From NCBI RefSeq assembly GCF_963678635.1, contig NC_087062.1:43724395-43788394 (forward strand): 64,000 nucleotides of DNA. The letters are read 5' to 3'. Below, in pieces: positions 1-12,600 of the stretch. The translations under genes were made by a program, and so were the position numbers. Within the stretch, counting starts at the first letter, position 1. Every line of letters starts with the position of its first letter. Below the pieces are notes generated by a model. That model ran no database searches and was not told the origin of the DNA. It saw only the letters and a list, made by a program, of their open reading frames with translations. Source of the stretch: Symsagittifera roscoffensis (Eukaryota > Xenacoelomorpha > Acoela > Convolutidae).

Positions 1-451
1 GTCGACCCAAGAAAGTCGACCACGAAAGTCAACAGGGTTGAGTAAAGCCAATGAAAGTCGACCAGGGTTGTCCAAGTTTAACAAAGCAAAGTGCACTAAA
101 ACGGACCAAAATGAACCAAAACAGACCAGAGACAACAACGGTCCTTGTTCAACTCACTGAGTCGACAGTGGACATCGTTTGACCTACGAAGTCGAGAGCG
201 GTCAATGGTCCTCTCATACGGTCTCGACAATCAATGGTCCTCCTGGACCGAGCAAAGTCAAAAACATTTTTCATTGGTTTTATAAAGTTTCACCATACCC
301 AAACTTGATTGAGACGGTCGAATTATACCAATTTTTGTCATATTTAAAATATCATTCGGACAAATCGACGGGGGTTAGACAGACAAGCTTCCTTTTGAAA
401 TCAAAATAGTTATAAGTATTGTGTACTATCGTTCAGTACATTTTATGCTAG
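1..451. other. Left edge; no exon recognised
   Basis: This stretch contains short imperfect direct repeats such as AAAGTCGACCA (first 80 bases) and TCAATGGTCCTC (near 200 and 232). I see no coding exon. The missing signal-peptide exon of the channel gene could lie here or left of the window, but no candidate with a signal peptide and a phase-1 donor was found. The last bases (TTTTATGCTAG) form the acceptor of the first recognised channel exon. Confidence 0.4.
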
Positions 452-631
452 ATTGCGTGGAGGCGGAGACTGTGCTGAGTAAGGCACGTGAATTGGAGGG
501 GGAGTTGTTTGAAAACTACAGACGCTTCGTCAAGCCCAGAGACAACCAGACACATCCGGTGGACGTCAAGTACTCGGCTGTGGTCCAGCAGCTGGTCGAT
601 GTCGAAGTGGAGACACAACGAGTCACTCTAG
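452..631 (+). CDS. nAChR-like exon 1 of those visible: N-terminal ligand-binding domain
   Basis: It encodes 60 residues including ELFENYRRFVKP and VVQQLVDVEVETQRVTL, which match the N-terminal helix and beta-1 strand of Cys-loop receptors (family pattern LFxxYxxxVRP, then QLIDVDEKNQ). The acceptor is TTTTATGCTAG and the donor is CTAG|GTATGA. It starts in phase 1, so an upstream exon must supply the signal peptide. An in-frame ATG at 445 would give a protein with no signal peptide, which is unlikely for this family. Confidence 0.85.
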
Positions 632-3600
632 GTATGACTAAAAGAGTTGTAGACGGTCTTTTCGAATTCATTTTTGCCTGATTATGCTTCTTCACAAATA
701 GCCAATGGATTGATAATTATTACGAGAAAATGTACACTAGTTTTTTTTCGTTCGTTTTTGTTGGAAAATTACATTTTTTTTGTTTTTGCTAGTGCAAAAC
801 AAACAATCAAGTATAGCTCACGTCTGTGCTCTCAATAAGCCAATAGCATCAGTGCAAAACTAGCGCTTCCCTTCTGCATTGGTTGATATTAAATATGAAA
901 AAAGTTAACCCAATTTCTAGACTAAGAATGCTTTCAGTGTTCTGGATGAGCATGATGTGGTATGATGACTTCCTCAAGTGGGATCCGGTTCAGTTCAAAG
1001 ACCTCCGAAGTGAGTCAGACGATTTTTGTAATACCCGCACCGAAGTTTCTTGGATAAAAATAGATTATATTGAGAAAATGTTGCCGAAAATATTGCCATT
1101 ATAATCGATTATGTGTAACCAATTTAAGCAACATTTTCTATTATAATAGAAAGAAAATAGATTATTTTCATCAAGAATATATTGCCTTATAATTCCACTA
1201 AAATGTATTTTTATCTCCACATAATCTCAATAAAATCTATTTTTTTGCCCTGAAATTGCCATGAAATCGCAATAAAATCGATTGTTTTTGCCATAAAATT
1301 GCAATAAAATCTATTGTTTTTGCCATAAAATTGCAATAAAATCTATTGTTTCCGCCATAAAACTGCCATAAAATTGCAACAAAAACTATTGCTATCGCCA
1401 TAAAATTGCAATAAAATCGATATTGTTGTCAAAAAATTTGATTATTTTGTCAGAAAAATTGATTTTTCTCTTCTTAAAAGCATGCTTGGCTATTTTCGCC
1501 TCGAAAAGCGACAAACTATTATTAAAATCAACGGCGAAATTTTATTGTGACCAGGGGCGGATGCTCTTTCCCTCAGGGATTCGTTTGAACTAGTTTCAAC
1601 TAGTTTGAGATATCCATTTTGGTGACGGACCCTAAAATCCGCTCCCCCTCGAGAAAATCCTAGATCAGCCCCTGTTTGTAACCGCTTTTGGAAATTGAGA
1701 AAAAGTTGAATGTGTAAGGAGGATTTCGCAAGAGTTTAGCTGCCTCAAAAATGCTTTGACGCACGATGCCTAGTGTAGTTTCATATAGTTTTAATTTCGA
1801 TTNNNNNNNNNNNNNNNNNNNNNNNNNNNNNNNNNNNNNNNNNNNNNNNNNNNNNNNNNNNNNNNNNNNNNNNNNNNNNNNNNNNNNNNNNNNNNNNNNN
1901 NNNNNNNNNNNNNNNNNNNNNNNNNNNNNNNNNNNNNNNNNNNNNNNNNNNNNNNNNNNNNNNNNNNNNNNNNNNNNNNNNNNNNNNNNNNNNNNNNNNN
2001 NNAAATAGGAAACTGCGAGATAGAGAATCACTGGAAAAATTTCAGCGAACTCCTGTCGAAATGGCAAGGAGATGAGACATGTCCTCAGGAGAAGATGAAT
2101 GGATAAGAGACATTTTTATTAATAAGAAGAAGAACTCTTAACTCATCCAACGGAAACTTCTTGCAGAATTTGTCCCACCCCTAGAAGTATAAATGTGGCA
2201 CCAATCGATGAAAAAAAACATATGAAAAAGACAAATTTTCTATAAGCATCTGTAAGCAAACCTTTTATTCATTTTAATGTAAAAAGGAAACCAACTCCAA
2301 ATATTGAACGGTGTAACAGTTGTATGAAATGCGGCTGCACATTCTCCAAAGACCACCTGGTGGTGTGTCGAGTAAAAGGCACAATTTGTACCTTCCTTAA
2401 ATGCAGAGGAAATTTTCCAGACTTTGTAACTCACGCCGTAAAAATGTAAAAACAGTAGATAGTCAAACTGTAATGAAACAGATTGTAATTATCTATCAGA
2501 ACAACCAGATTTAAATAACAGCTGTGTAAATAAAGAACGTTTTGGAGTAAACGCATGGTCGGAATCCGGACAGAGCGAGAACGATGATTACTCTGTATTA
2601 AATGTAAAAGCTATTTTCGATAACCAAGGGAAGGAACTCAAAGGTTAATAAACTCGGAAAAGAACAACAAGTAATCCTCGAAATACAGGTCGACTCCGCC
2701 AGCCATGTGAGATTTCTCAAAAAATGTATTCCATGAAATAAAACTAACAAACCCGTACTTGAAGATCTATACGGTGAATTAATTGACGAATGACGTATTC
2801 TGTGGATTCACAGATAACACAATAAACATCACTGACAAATTAATCAACCCCATTTTTTCGAACGGATGGTCTCACCTTGAATATCGCTTTTTCTTATCAG
2901 AAGGTCACGAGAGAAAGTTTCTAGGAAACTATAATCTGCTAAAAGTGGGAATCGAAATCTCTCAGAAACACTTTCCTCACTACCAGACCAAGAAGAATCG
3001 AAAGTCTACTAATTTATTTTAATAGAAAAAAGTGATAGATATTCTAACCAAGTTATTTAAGCAATTAATCCTTCGGAATGGAAAAAAAACAAAAATTACC
3101 CACTTTCCTGAACCATTAAAACCACCTAATATAAATTAATTAGTTGATAATGTTGCCTCTCAAATTTCTAACCACTCCACCGGAGACGTCTGATTCACCA
3201 AATTGAACTTAAAGAACGCTTATACCCAACTCTCACTAGACAATTTTACTAATAGCCAGTTCAATTTTAGCTTGGTAGGTGGGGACATAACCGGCACATA
3301 CCAATTTTTAAACGGTTTTTACGGAATTGGTGACGTGCCGAATGAATTCCAGAGAGTCATGGACTCAACAATTGGAAACATTCCTTTTACTAATTGGTAC
3401 CTCGATGACATTTTGGTTGCTTTACTTTACGGCTCGGAAATTGAAATCAATACTGACCATAAAGCCGTTCTTTCGACACTTTCACCTAACCACATAAATA
3501 AGAAAACATATCAAGTTTGTTCAACGAGTGGGGTCGATCGGCTTTTACCGTTCAGTTTTACAAATAAACACCTGGCAAGGAAAGATATAGCTTTGACTGA

Positions 3601-6600
3601 TTTATTTTCAAGAGCACCTTTAAGAAAATCAATCCTATCACATTACAACGAAGAGTTTGTAGTTGCTACAATCAATTAAATCAACAAGTTATTATATCCT
3701 AGAGATAACAAAAAAATTGAACTGTAATGCTATCGGATCAAATTTGAAAACATCCGGGATCAAGTTTGAAAGCATCCGGGACAATTCGGCATGAAATACC
3801 TCGCCCAGTATATATGGTGGCCTTACATAAACCATCAAGTTTATTTTCACGGAAGAAACTGTTCTCAACGCACAAAAACTGGTAAGAATGTAATATGTAT
3901 TAGTCCTTGCACCCAAATCAGCAAAATATCATCTTTGTCTGAGCCTAATGAGAAAAAAAATCTCAATTTAGTCGGTCCTTTGGATTCCGTTTGGGGAAAA
4001 AATGCATAAATTTTTTAAGCATAGACAGGTTTTCAAAATATCCCTCGGCTAAAATGAAATCTTCCGTTTCATCAAATGCAGTCATTGAATTCCTTCAGGA
4101 TTAATTTTATTTACACGGCATTCCCTTTTCTACCCGATTCAACCAGGCATCTTGTTTTACTAGCCAGTATTCTGAATTTTTTTTGTGATTACAAAATATT
4201 TAAATAAATCTTTTGTTCAGTTGGCGACCATCGCTCGATTGGCTTAGTGGAAAAATTTGTACAGTCTGTAAAAATTAAATTACTAGCAAAGCCTCACGAA
4301 CATCAAAAACTGATTTCACAACACGCAGTCTCAAAAATTATCTGGAAACTTCGTTCATCTTTCCAACCAAAAATCAAATGTTCACCTTTTCAAATACACT
4401 TCAATAGAAAACCAAACACGATCTGGCAATAATTACCCTCTAATAACCTATCCGATGGAATATTAGACAAAAAAATCAATCCTAAGCAAAGGACGGGCAC
4501 TTGACTGGAACTCTGATGAGCGGGTCGAGGATGGATATAAGGACACTATAATCCCGAAGAAAAACCAGTTTCCGTTGGAGAAAGGCTACGAGCCAGACTA
4601 CCACTCAGCATCCACGCCTTCATTGTCTCAAATACCATTACAAAGTTCTTTCAAAGGAAATATACCTCAAAAAACTAAGAAGAGCATAAACGGAAACCCT
4701 CTTTTATGGAAAATTTAACTAGAAAGTTATAAACGCTTGAAAACTACGGTAGAATTGTCCGACATTTAAATTATCAGAAAATGCGTCATCACTCTTCCGA
4801 AACCTAACTCGTCTGCTATTCGTTCCTTTAGAGGAAAAAAATTTTTATGTTACTTTCTGACCCTGATTTTAAAATAGATTCAAATCGGACTAAGAAAACG
4901 AAACAAACAACTACCAGAAAAAGAGGCCCGAAGACAAGGCTCCAAACTGAGTTAGCGGCCTCCGATAACGACACAAGGACCAGAGTCTCAAAAATCTCAG
5001 CCAAACCGGACAGAAACAGACCTTCACGTGACAAGAAACAGATCACAAACACAGGTTACTTAGCATGCGATTAATCAATGTCAATTCTGTCGGATACCTC
5101 AGACATAAGTGATTAGGAAGGGATTGCGGGAGGTTTCCCTTGCAGAGATATGATTAGAGAACGTATCAATTCCGATATTTTTAGAGAACCAGAACCTAAT
5201 ATTCCGACCCTAGACTCACATATAGCTCGGGATACAATAGAAACTGAGATTTTTGATGGCCAAACTTCATCATCGGATTCACTGGAATGCCGAATCAGCG
5301 TCATTCCCGCAGGAGGCAGCCGGACTCAACTTCCACCAACCACACAGTCTATAACAACTACAGAGGCCAGACAACCCGGCAGTCCGCCGGATAAACAGGA
5401 GACTTCACAAAAAGACGCGAGTAGAGCCTTCCCAATCTGCGACATAATCGATTCTTCAGACGAGAACACGGCTACCCAAGAGTCTTGTAACTACAACAAC
5501 GTCACCGGTAACGAGTTCAAACTTCGCCGTTCCGGCTGAAATGTAGGACCTCCTCAGTCTAGTGATAAAAGACTTTCTATAGACATTATATATGTCAAGA
5601 CGAACAGTCAGGAGCAGTGACAAACCCACCCGTTCATCTTCGACCATCATGAATAATCGGGATCTGACGGAACGACATCTTCCCCAACTCCATTGGATGA
5701 GAAAATCCCAATTTTCTCGGTACACTCCCTCGACAGTACGGCTAACTCCTCAGACACTTCTTCAGTGGACTTACTATCCCTTTTTCAACAGATCAATCCT
5801 CGAAAGTGGCTCTGGACAACTTTAACGAAATCGGAAAAATAGACAGTGAATTGATTAACGCTATTCTGGAAATTTTTAGAAGATGAGAAAAACTGATACA
5901 GTAAACTTTTGCCAACTTTCCTTTAATTTAGCTTTTTTACCGATTTGAAATTTGGATCTCTTTGTACACACCTGCACTGCTAAAAAAAGTTTCTTCCTTC
6001 TTTGTATTAAATTAGTAACTCTTATGTGGTAAACTCCGTAGAATCTACTCCGACAAACCAGTTAGTAAAATAAATTAATAGCTTATTATATCAAACAATA
6101 GTTTTGTTGTGTTATTGATAGTGCTTAACCTAGTGCATATCGAATGTTGTTTGTTAAATTTCCTTCAGCTTCCTTCAGGGAGAAAAGTGTCAGTTACCTT
6201 TAATTAAGTATGTAATTTTTTCCGCTATCAAGGGGAATGTTGTGAGTTGCAGTATTTTTATCTTACCATTCTAGATATTTGCAATTTTTTTATAGCTGAT
6301 ACTGACGTTATGACCTTGATGTACTCTTTTTCATCCGCACAGAGAATGCTTACTCACTTTTTCGTGTTTTAACTTTGAGGTTCATCCATTTTTGACTTAG
6401 CGTTTTATCTGTACATAAGTAGAATTAGCTGTAAAAAAAAAACATTTTATCGTCGCCTCTACCCGGGAGTATATAATCGGTCGCGTTCTCCGTAAGACGA
6501 AGAAAATTCTTTTCATTAGGGAAAAACAGAATAAAGTTTTCGTAAATTTTGCCATTCTCCTCAGAAATAATTAATCGTTTATAAAATTAAAGAAGTTATT

Positions 6601-9600
6601 GATATGTTTTGGATCTATTAAAAAGATGAAATCAATTATTTGGACGGTTTTCTGATAAACGTATAATTCAGTTTACCCTGCAGATGGTTTTGCCAAACAA
6701 TTATTTACAGTGTGAATAGATTTTTTTTATCGCCGGTTAAGGAAAGGAACAATAGAAGAAGTTAAATTGCAACCTCGTAATAAGGCGAAGCACCGAATGC
6801 TTCGAATGCGGCTCATGTGTCTGAAGTAGGTTTTAGTGAAAAAAATTTCTCCATAAGCTAAGCAGTGGCGTGCGCAGAAATTTTTCTGGGGGGGGGGGTT
6901 CGAAAATTTTTGAGAAATTCGCCGACCTTCTTCTTTTGGATCGATCAATTTAAATTTTCTGAGCTCTCCTAAAATAGTATAAGGACTGTATTTTATGAAA
7001 AACGTTCAGCGCCGCAGACAATTTTTCCAAAAAAAAACAGGCCAAAAAAGGCGCTTTTAGGCACTTTTTGACTAAGAAATTGCGTTCTTTTTTGGCGCAC
7101 GCTCTCCCCCTCAAAATTAGTCATTTTGAGGCCCAAGGCACCTTCAGAAAAAATTTTTAAGTTGTTCAGCGAAAAATGGACGTCATAAAACTATACCAAA
7201 GGGGGCCAAAAATACCAAAAGAAGACCCCTCTCTCCGCCCTCCTCCCTCTGCACGCTACTGAAGCTAAGTATAAAAACGATGAGAGGTAATTTGCATTTG
7301 GTTACCTAGCAATTGAAATAATTAGCTATATTCCCAACGCATTTTCGAATGCTTTGAAGTTTATAGAATTTTTTGACGGTTTGTACAAATTTTGATCAGG
7401 CAGGAGCAGCTTTATTCAGCATATATTAAGATTGTTTATTGGCGAGGGAGAGCATTAATGGGCGGGTTGTTCAGCTCATTACGGAAAACTGATGCAATGG
7501 TTTTTGCTCAGTTTTCTGGGCCGCTTATTTTTGTGCCTCACCTCAAAAGAAACAATCTTGGATCACGGTTGACCTGGAAACATCTAATTTCGAAAGAGAA
7601 CCAAAGAATTGTTCAACTAGAAAGCCCTCCTAATTTTTTTTTGCTATTAATTCTATTTATTTTTTAATGGTTTCCAGCCATCTTCGTGAACCCCAACAGG
7701 ATCTGGGTTCCGGACATCGTCATTGCCAATAGGCAGGACAAGAATCCCATCATTGAGGACGTCACTCAGATACTGGCTGCAGTCACTTATAATGTAAGAT
7801 ACACTTCTCCACCAGGAGTACTAGGGCTTCTGTTTCATATGAAAACTTCAGAAAACAAAGTACTGACATTTTCGAACTTTTCATCCGAACAAACTGATTT
7901 TCTGGGCTTTTTTTAAAGTAGTAAGTTAAACTGCTACTAGGATTTTCCAAGGCAAGGTAGCTTTTTTAGGCAAGAATTAGAAACAATCAAAACGCCAAAA
8001 TTTAGCAGGAACACCAAAAACTTTTGCATGTACAACTTGAAGACATTTAGGTGACATTTTTCATGCGACCATTTTGGCGTCCAACTTTCGGTAATTGAGC
8101 GAACTTTCGGCGACATTTTTCGTAACCAGCTTTTAGAATTTTGCGCGAACTTTAGGCAATACTTTGTGTGTGACGTGTTAAGGGCATGGTGTCGTGGTTC
8201 AAGCCGATGAGTGTGTCTGTTCAGTGTGAGATGAACACGAGGAACTTCCCCTGGGACACCCAGACATGCATGTTCGCCATCGGATCCTTCAACCACTTCG
8301 ACAGGGATATAAAGATCTCAATGGGGGTCAGTTCTATTTATGCATCACCTGACTTCCTGCTCCCATCTTAGTTTTACTCCTTCTTATATCGTTTTCATCT
8401 AACAATTTTAAAGACATTGAGAGAAGGCACAGTGTTATCAGAAATCAAAACTCTTGCTATTATGACGAGGCCCTGAAAAAAAAGAAAGAAAATGAAAAAT
8501 TAAGTTCGTTCAATTTTAAATTTTTCTCCCCAGTACAAAAAGCGACACATTCGGCGTCTAGTATCAATTTGTTGGACCTATTACTTAGTTTGGCGCCATT
8601 CAACTTAGAGTGGTATGATAATTTTGTTTGCTAACAAACGTTTCATAAGGATTGAATGCCTGGAAAATGGCTGATTTAACTGAATTTTGAAAAAAAAACT
8701 ATTTTTTTTTGCTCTCGGTGTTTTTCTTTTATAGACAATTTTTTAACCAGCCATTTTTAGCGGAAACCTTTTCAATATATCTGAAAACTATTGATGCTCT
8801 GCGCCCAAAGTTCTTTGTTCGACTTTTCAAGAAAATGAGGAGTATGTACGCTCGGAATGGTTTTTTTTTATTCTTTACTCCCTTGATTCCTTGATCTGCA
8901 TGGGCCCAACCATTTTTCCACACGCAAAACTTAATATTTGATATTATCAGCTGAAAATTCATAGTTTTCGCAAACTTAATTTATCAAGAACTGTTCGAAA
9001 ACAATTAAAGGGCTTTCGGAATATTCAGGGTTTTGCTTTGATACGAGCAGGCTTGTTAAATTATATTGCACTTTCGATCATTTTTGTACAGTTATGGAAT
9101 CTCAAAAGTTGCCATTTTTGTCAATTTGGTCGAATTAAAATTTGATGTTTCGGCCGACTAAAGTATTTGCGACAAAAAACTATTCTGAATTGAATTGATG
9201 CCATTCGGTTAAAAATAAGACGATGCCATAATAAAACTTAATCGCTTTGTACCTTACGTTGCGCGTGGGAGGAGCTGGAGGAGGAAAAGAACGATTTTTT
9301 TTGAATTATTTTTTTAATGATTTTATTATTTATGTACCCAAATTTTTTAATCAGCGTTAAATAGCAGTCAAATTATTCAAGACTTCGCCTTGAAACGATC
9401 AGTTGCATTTCTTTGAGTTTGCTTTCAAACTAAAAGTTGCCACTTTGTATTGTAAAAACACTCATTTCAAAATGCAAACATTACAAATACTCGGACCCAT
9501 TTTCAGATGGTTATAGCCAGCGATTTAATGTTATACCCCGTAAATTTTGTTCAAATCTTTTAATAATTTTTGAGACTATCCTTTTTTGTCCCAACTTCAC

Positions 9601-12600
9601 CCCCCCCCCCCCAAAATACAAAAAAAATCTAAATTTTCAGTTTTATTTGTTTTTCTGGATAACTTATAAGTTAAAACAGCACTTTATAGCTTTCAAGAAA
9701 CTACTTCAATAATAAACAGGGGCGGATTTAAGGGGAGGCGGGGGGGGGGGGGCGGACGCTCCCCCCTCAGGGATTCGACCCCCTGCCGACCCAAAGGGTC
9801 CCCCCTTTGATACTTTTTCAGAAATCCATTTTTGGCCGCCCGACGCTAAAATTTTTCTAAAGGCGCCTTAGGCGCCAATATATACTAACTTTGAGGGGGA
9901 GCGCGCGCTAAAAAAAAACGCGATTTTTTTGTCATAATTGTTCAAAAAGTCCCCAAAAACGGCTTTTTTGACTGTTTTTTCAACACTTTGCCTGCGGCGC
10001 AGAAAATTTAGCCAAAATAGGGTCAAAACAGTGTTTTGGGAGAGCTCGAAAAATCAATTTGGTCGACCTAAAAAAGAAAAAGGTCGTCAAAATTTTGGAA
10101 CATTTTTTGAAAATCCGCCCCCCCCCCCTCGAGAAAATCCTAGATCCTCCCCTGATAAAAAATATCGCCACTGAAAATTTGCCAATAAGAGGAACAATTT
10201 CATGCCATGACTGTTTTTTTAGCTTCATCTATAGTATTCATTTTTCAACAAAGAAAAAGTATTGTTATCTTTCCTAGGTTTTGAGAAAAAAAATTGTTCT
10301 GAATAGTTTCAGCTTAGTATGACCACCCAAAAGTGAAAGATGGAACAAAAGTTTAATCGAGCTTCCATGTTTCAAACTTGAGACAAAATTGCCAGAAGAT
10401 ACTTGTACCAGAAACAGATTTTGCGAAATTATCTTGAAGAGCAAAGAAGACCTGATTGTGTCTGGTTCTCGGAGAAAATTCAAATTAGTTCATTTTTTTT
10501 AGAAAAGTCGCGAGGAGCAAAAATTGGTATGCGTAACACAATGAAGCACTGTAGAAAATAGCATTTGTAGTTTTCATGGGTTAATTTAGTTAAACAGTAC
10601 GCCGTAAACATTAGAGTTGCAACTTGAAAACCTGTGGCTGGTCTTGCAGTAAGGTGCCACATCAAGTTCGATATGTTATATATTTTCTCAGAAAGTGTCC
10701 ATAGCGACTTCTAACGAGGTAAATTGTATTCCAGAAGATCCCATAAGCTTAATCAACGAATTGCATTTCGACATTCCCAATAATACTTAATTTGAAATTT
10801 GTAAAAAAAGATAATTGAACTTCAGATAAACATTTTTTTGCATTATTTTCCAATCTCATATCTTCGAGGGAGCATTTAAAACGCAGAGTCACTCATGCAC
10901 GGTCACTCAAGTCATTTTATTGTTGGTTACTTATGAAAAAAATAAATACTTCGCAAGGATAAAATTAAGAGAACAAACAAAGCTCAAAGTGACATTTTTG
11001 CAAACCTCCTGCATCATAATTGCATCAAACCAAGTATGAACTTTCAAAACTATATCTTAATATCTTCATCCTCACACCATGCTTATCTGCAAACTTGTTC
11101 CTTCTAAAAAAATGAGATACATGTGAACTGAATGATATTTCAGGCCATCTCAACAGGAGTAAACTTAATAGAGCACCCCGAGTGGAGTCTGGTGGGCACC
11201 ACTCCCCGAAACAAGTGGATCCCCATCCATGACCACGTGACCAACCAGGTGCAACAGAAGAATGGCATCTACTTCGAGGTCTACTTCGCCCGCAAGCCCC
11301 GCTTCTACGTCATCATCATAGTCGTGCCCACCATCCTCATCAGGCACTTGCATTCTTCCGCCAATTTTGAATGCCATACAATACATCAAAGATGTTCTGT
11401 ATGGCTTTCTCATAAAACTTTCTTTTCAGCTTTCTAATTTTTAAACACTAGGCTTGAAAGTAGGAAGTTTTGACTGAAAATAAAAACATTTTTTATTCAA
11501 CAAACTATGCATTTCTCAAAAATCACCAGATTTAACTTCCTTCAGTGAAAAACCATTCCTAGCTAATTTTTAAGATAATTACAATGCGTTTATTTAACAA
11601 TCGGAAAGATCTCAATACTACCTCAAATCCATTTGACATAAGAAGGCAAAAAAACTTGACTATTGCAACCTGTCAAACTTAGGATGTTAACAGCAATTAT
11701 TTTGGCGGAAGTGGAAGTGCGTGATGCTGTGTGGTTAGTCTGGTGTCGATGTTCGTGTTTCTGCTGCCGAACAGCTCAAGTGAGAAGATCACCTTCAGCA
11801 TGTCCATGATGCTCTCCTTCTACATTAACCTGCTCACTGTGGCCAACAACATCCCCAACACCAGCAAACACTACCCCTACATCGGCTACTACTACCTCAT
11901 GTGCATCTTCCTCATCGCCTCCTCCCTCTTTCAGGTGAGTGGTGCACACCTCACATCCAACATGGTCTGCGAGCAGATGCCCCAAGTCAAGTGATGAAAA
12001 CGAAATTAAATAAAACAAAACTTACTGAAGATGATACTAAACGATTATCTGAAAAAAGTGTCCTAGATGGAAAGCAAAAATGTTTTATTATGTCATAAGC
12101 AGTCGCATTGCGAAGCCAAACTGTATAGTTTTTCCAGAAGCACAAAAAACATGTTCAGATTCCATCTAAATTTCAACTTTCTAACCTGTTGTGCTATGCG
12201 GATATGAAAACCCCAAGCCGTTTTTTAATCTTCAAAAATCAAAAAATTAACCAGAAAAAAAACTTTTTCAGTCGCCGAAGATTTTAATGTTTGAAACGCT
12301 AAAAGCTTAGGGTCTCAGCTTTTTTTTTGAGCTTTTTAATGTTTTTAGAACAAAAAAATTATATTCATATTAACACACTAAAACTTTTACTGTGGTTTTT
12401 GAAAAGTGTCAGCAGACAATCTTATGACTTATAGTGTGACAGTGTGACTAATCATAGCTTTAAAGATAGATAATTGTTCGATTTCAGACAGCTCTGACGT
12501 TGACGATGCACTTCAAGTACTCGGACACGAGTCGAGCCCCCCTTTGGCTGCGCACCTGTGTGTTCCGCACCATGCAACTCATCCTAAAGATAAAGTTCCT

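Larger units (their letters stand above)
1010..7677 (+). other. Channel gene intron 2 (6.7 kb), filled by repeats
   Basis: This intron runs from GTGAGT to TTTCCAG. It contains a 32-bp minisatellite, a small MITE, the assembly gap, an old Gypsy element in the sense direction and a 399-bp hAT-like MITE, each listed separately. From 7270 to 7677 I see only AT-rich sequence. Confidence 0.85.

Noticed and set aside
8729-8962. Overlapping plus and minus frames in channel intron 4
   Set aside because: They mirror AT-rich sequence with no homology and lie between two firmly placed exons.
9600-9612. Run of 13 C as a regulatory site
   Set aside because: Homopolymer length is unreliable and nothing around it suggests function.
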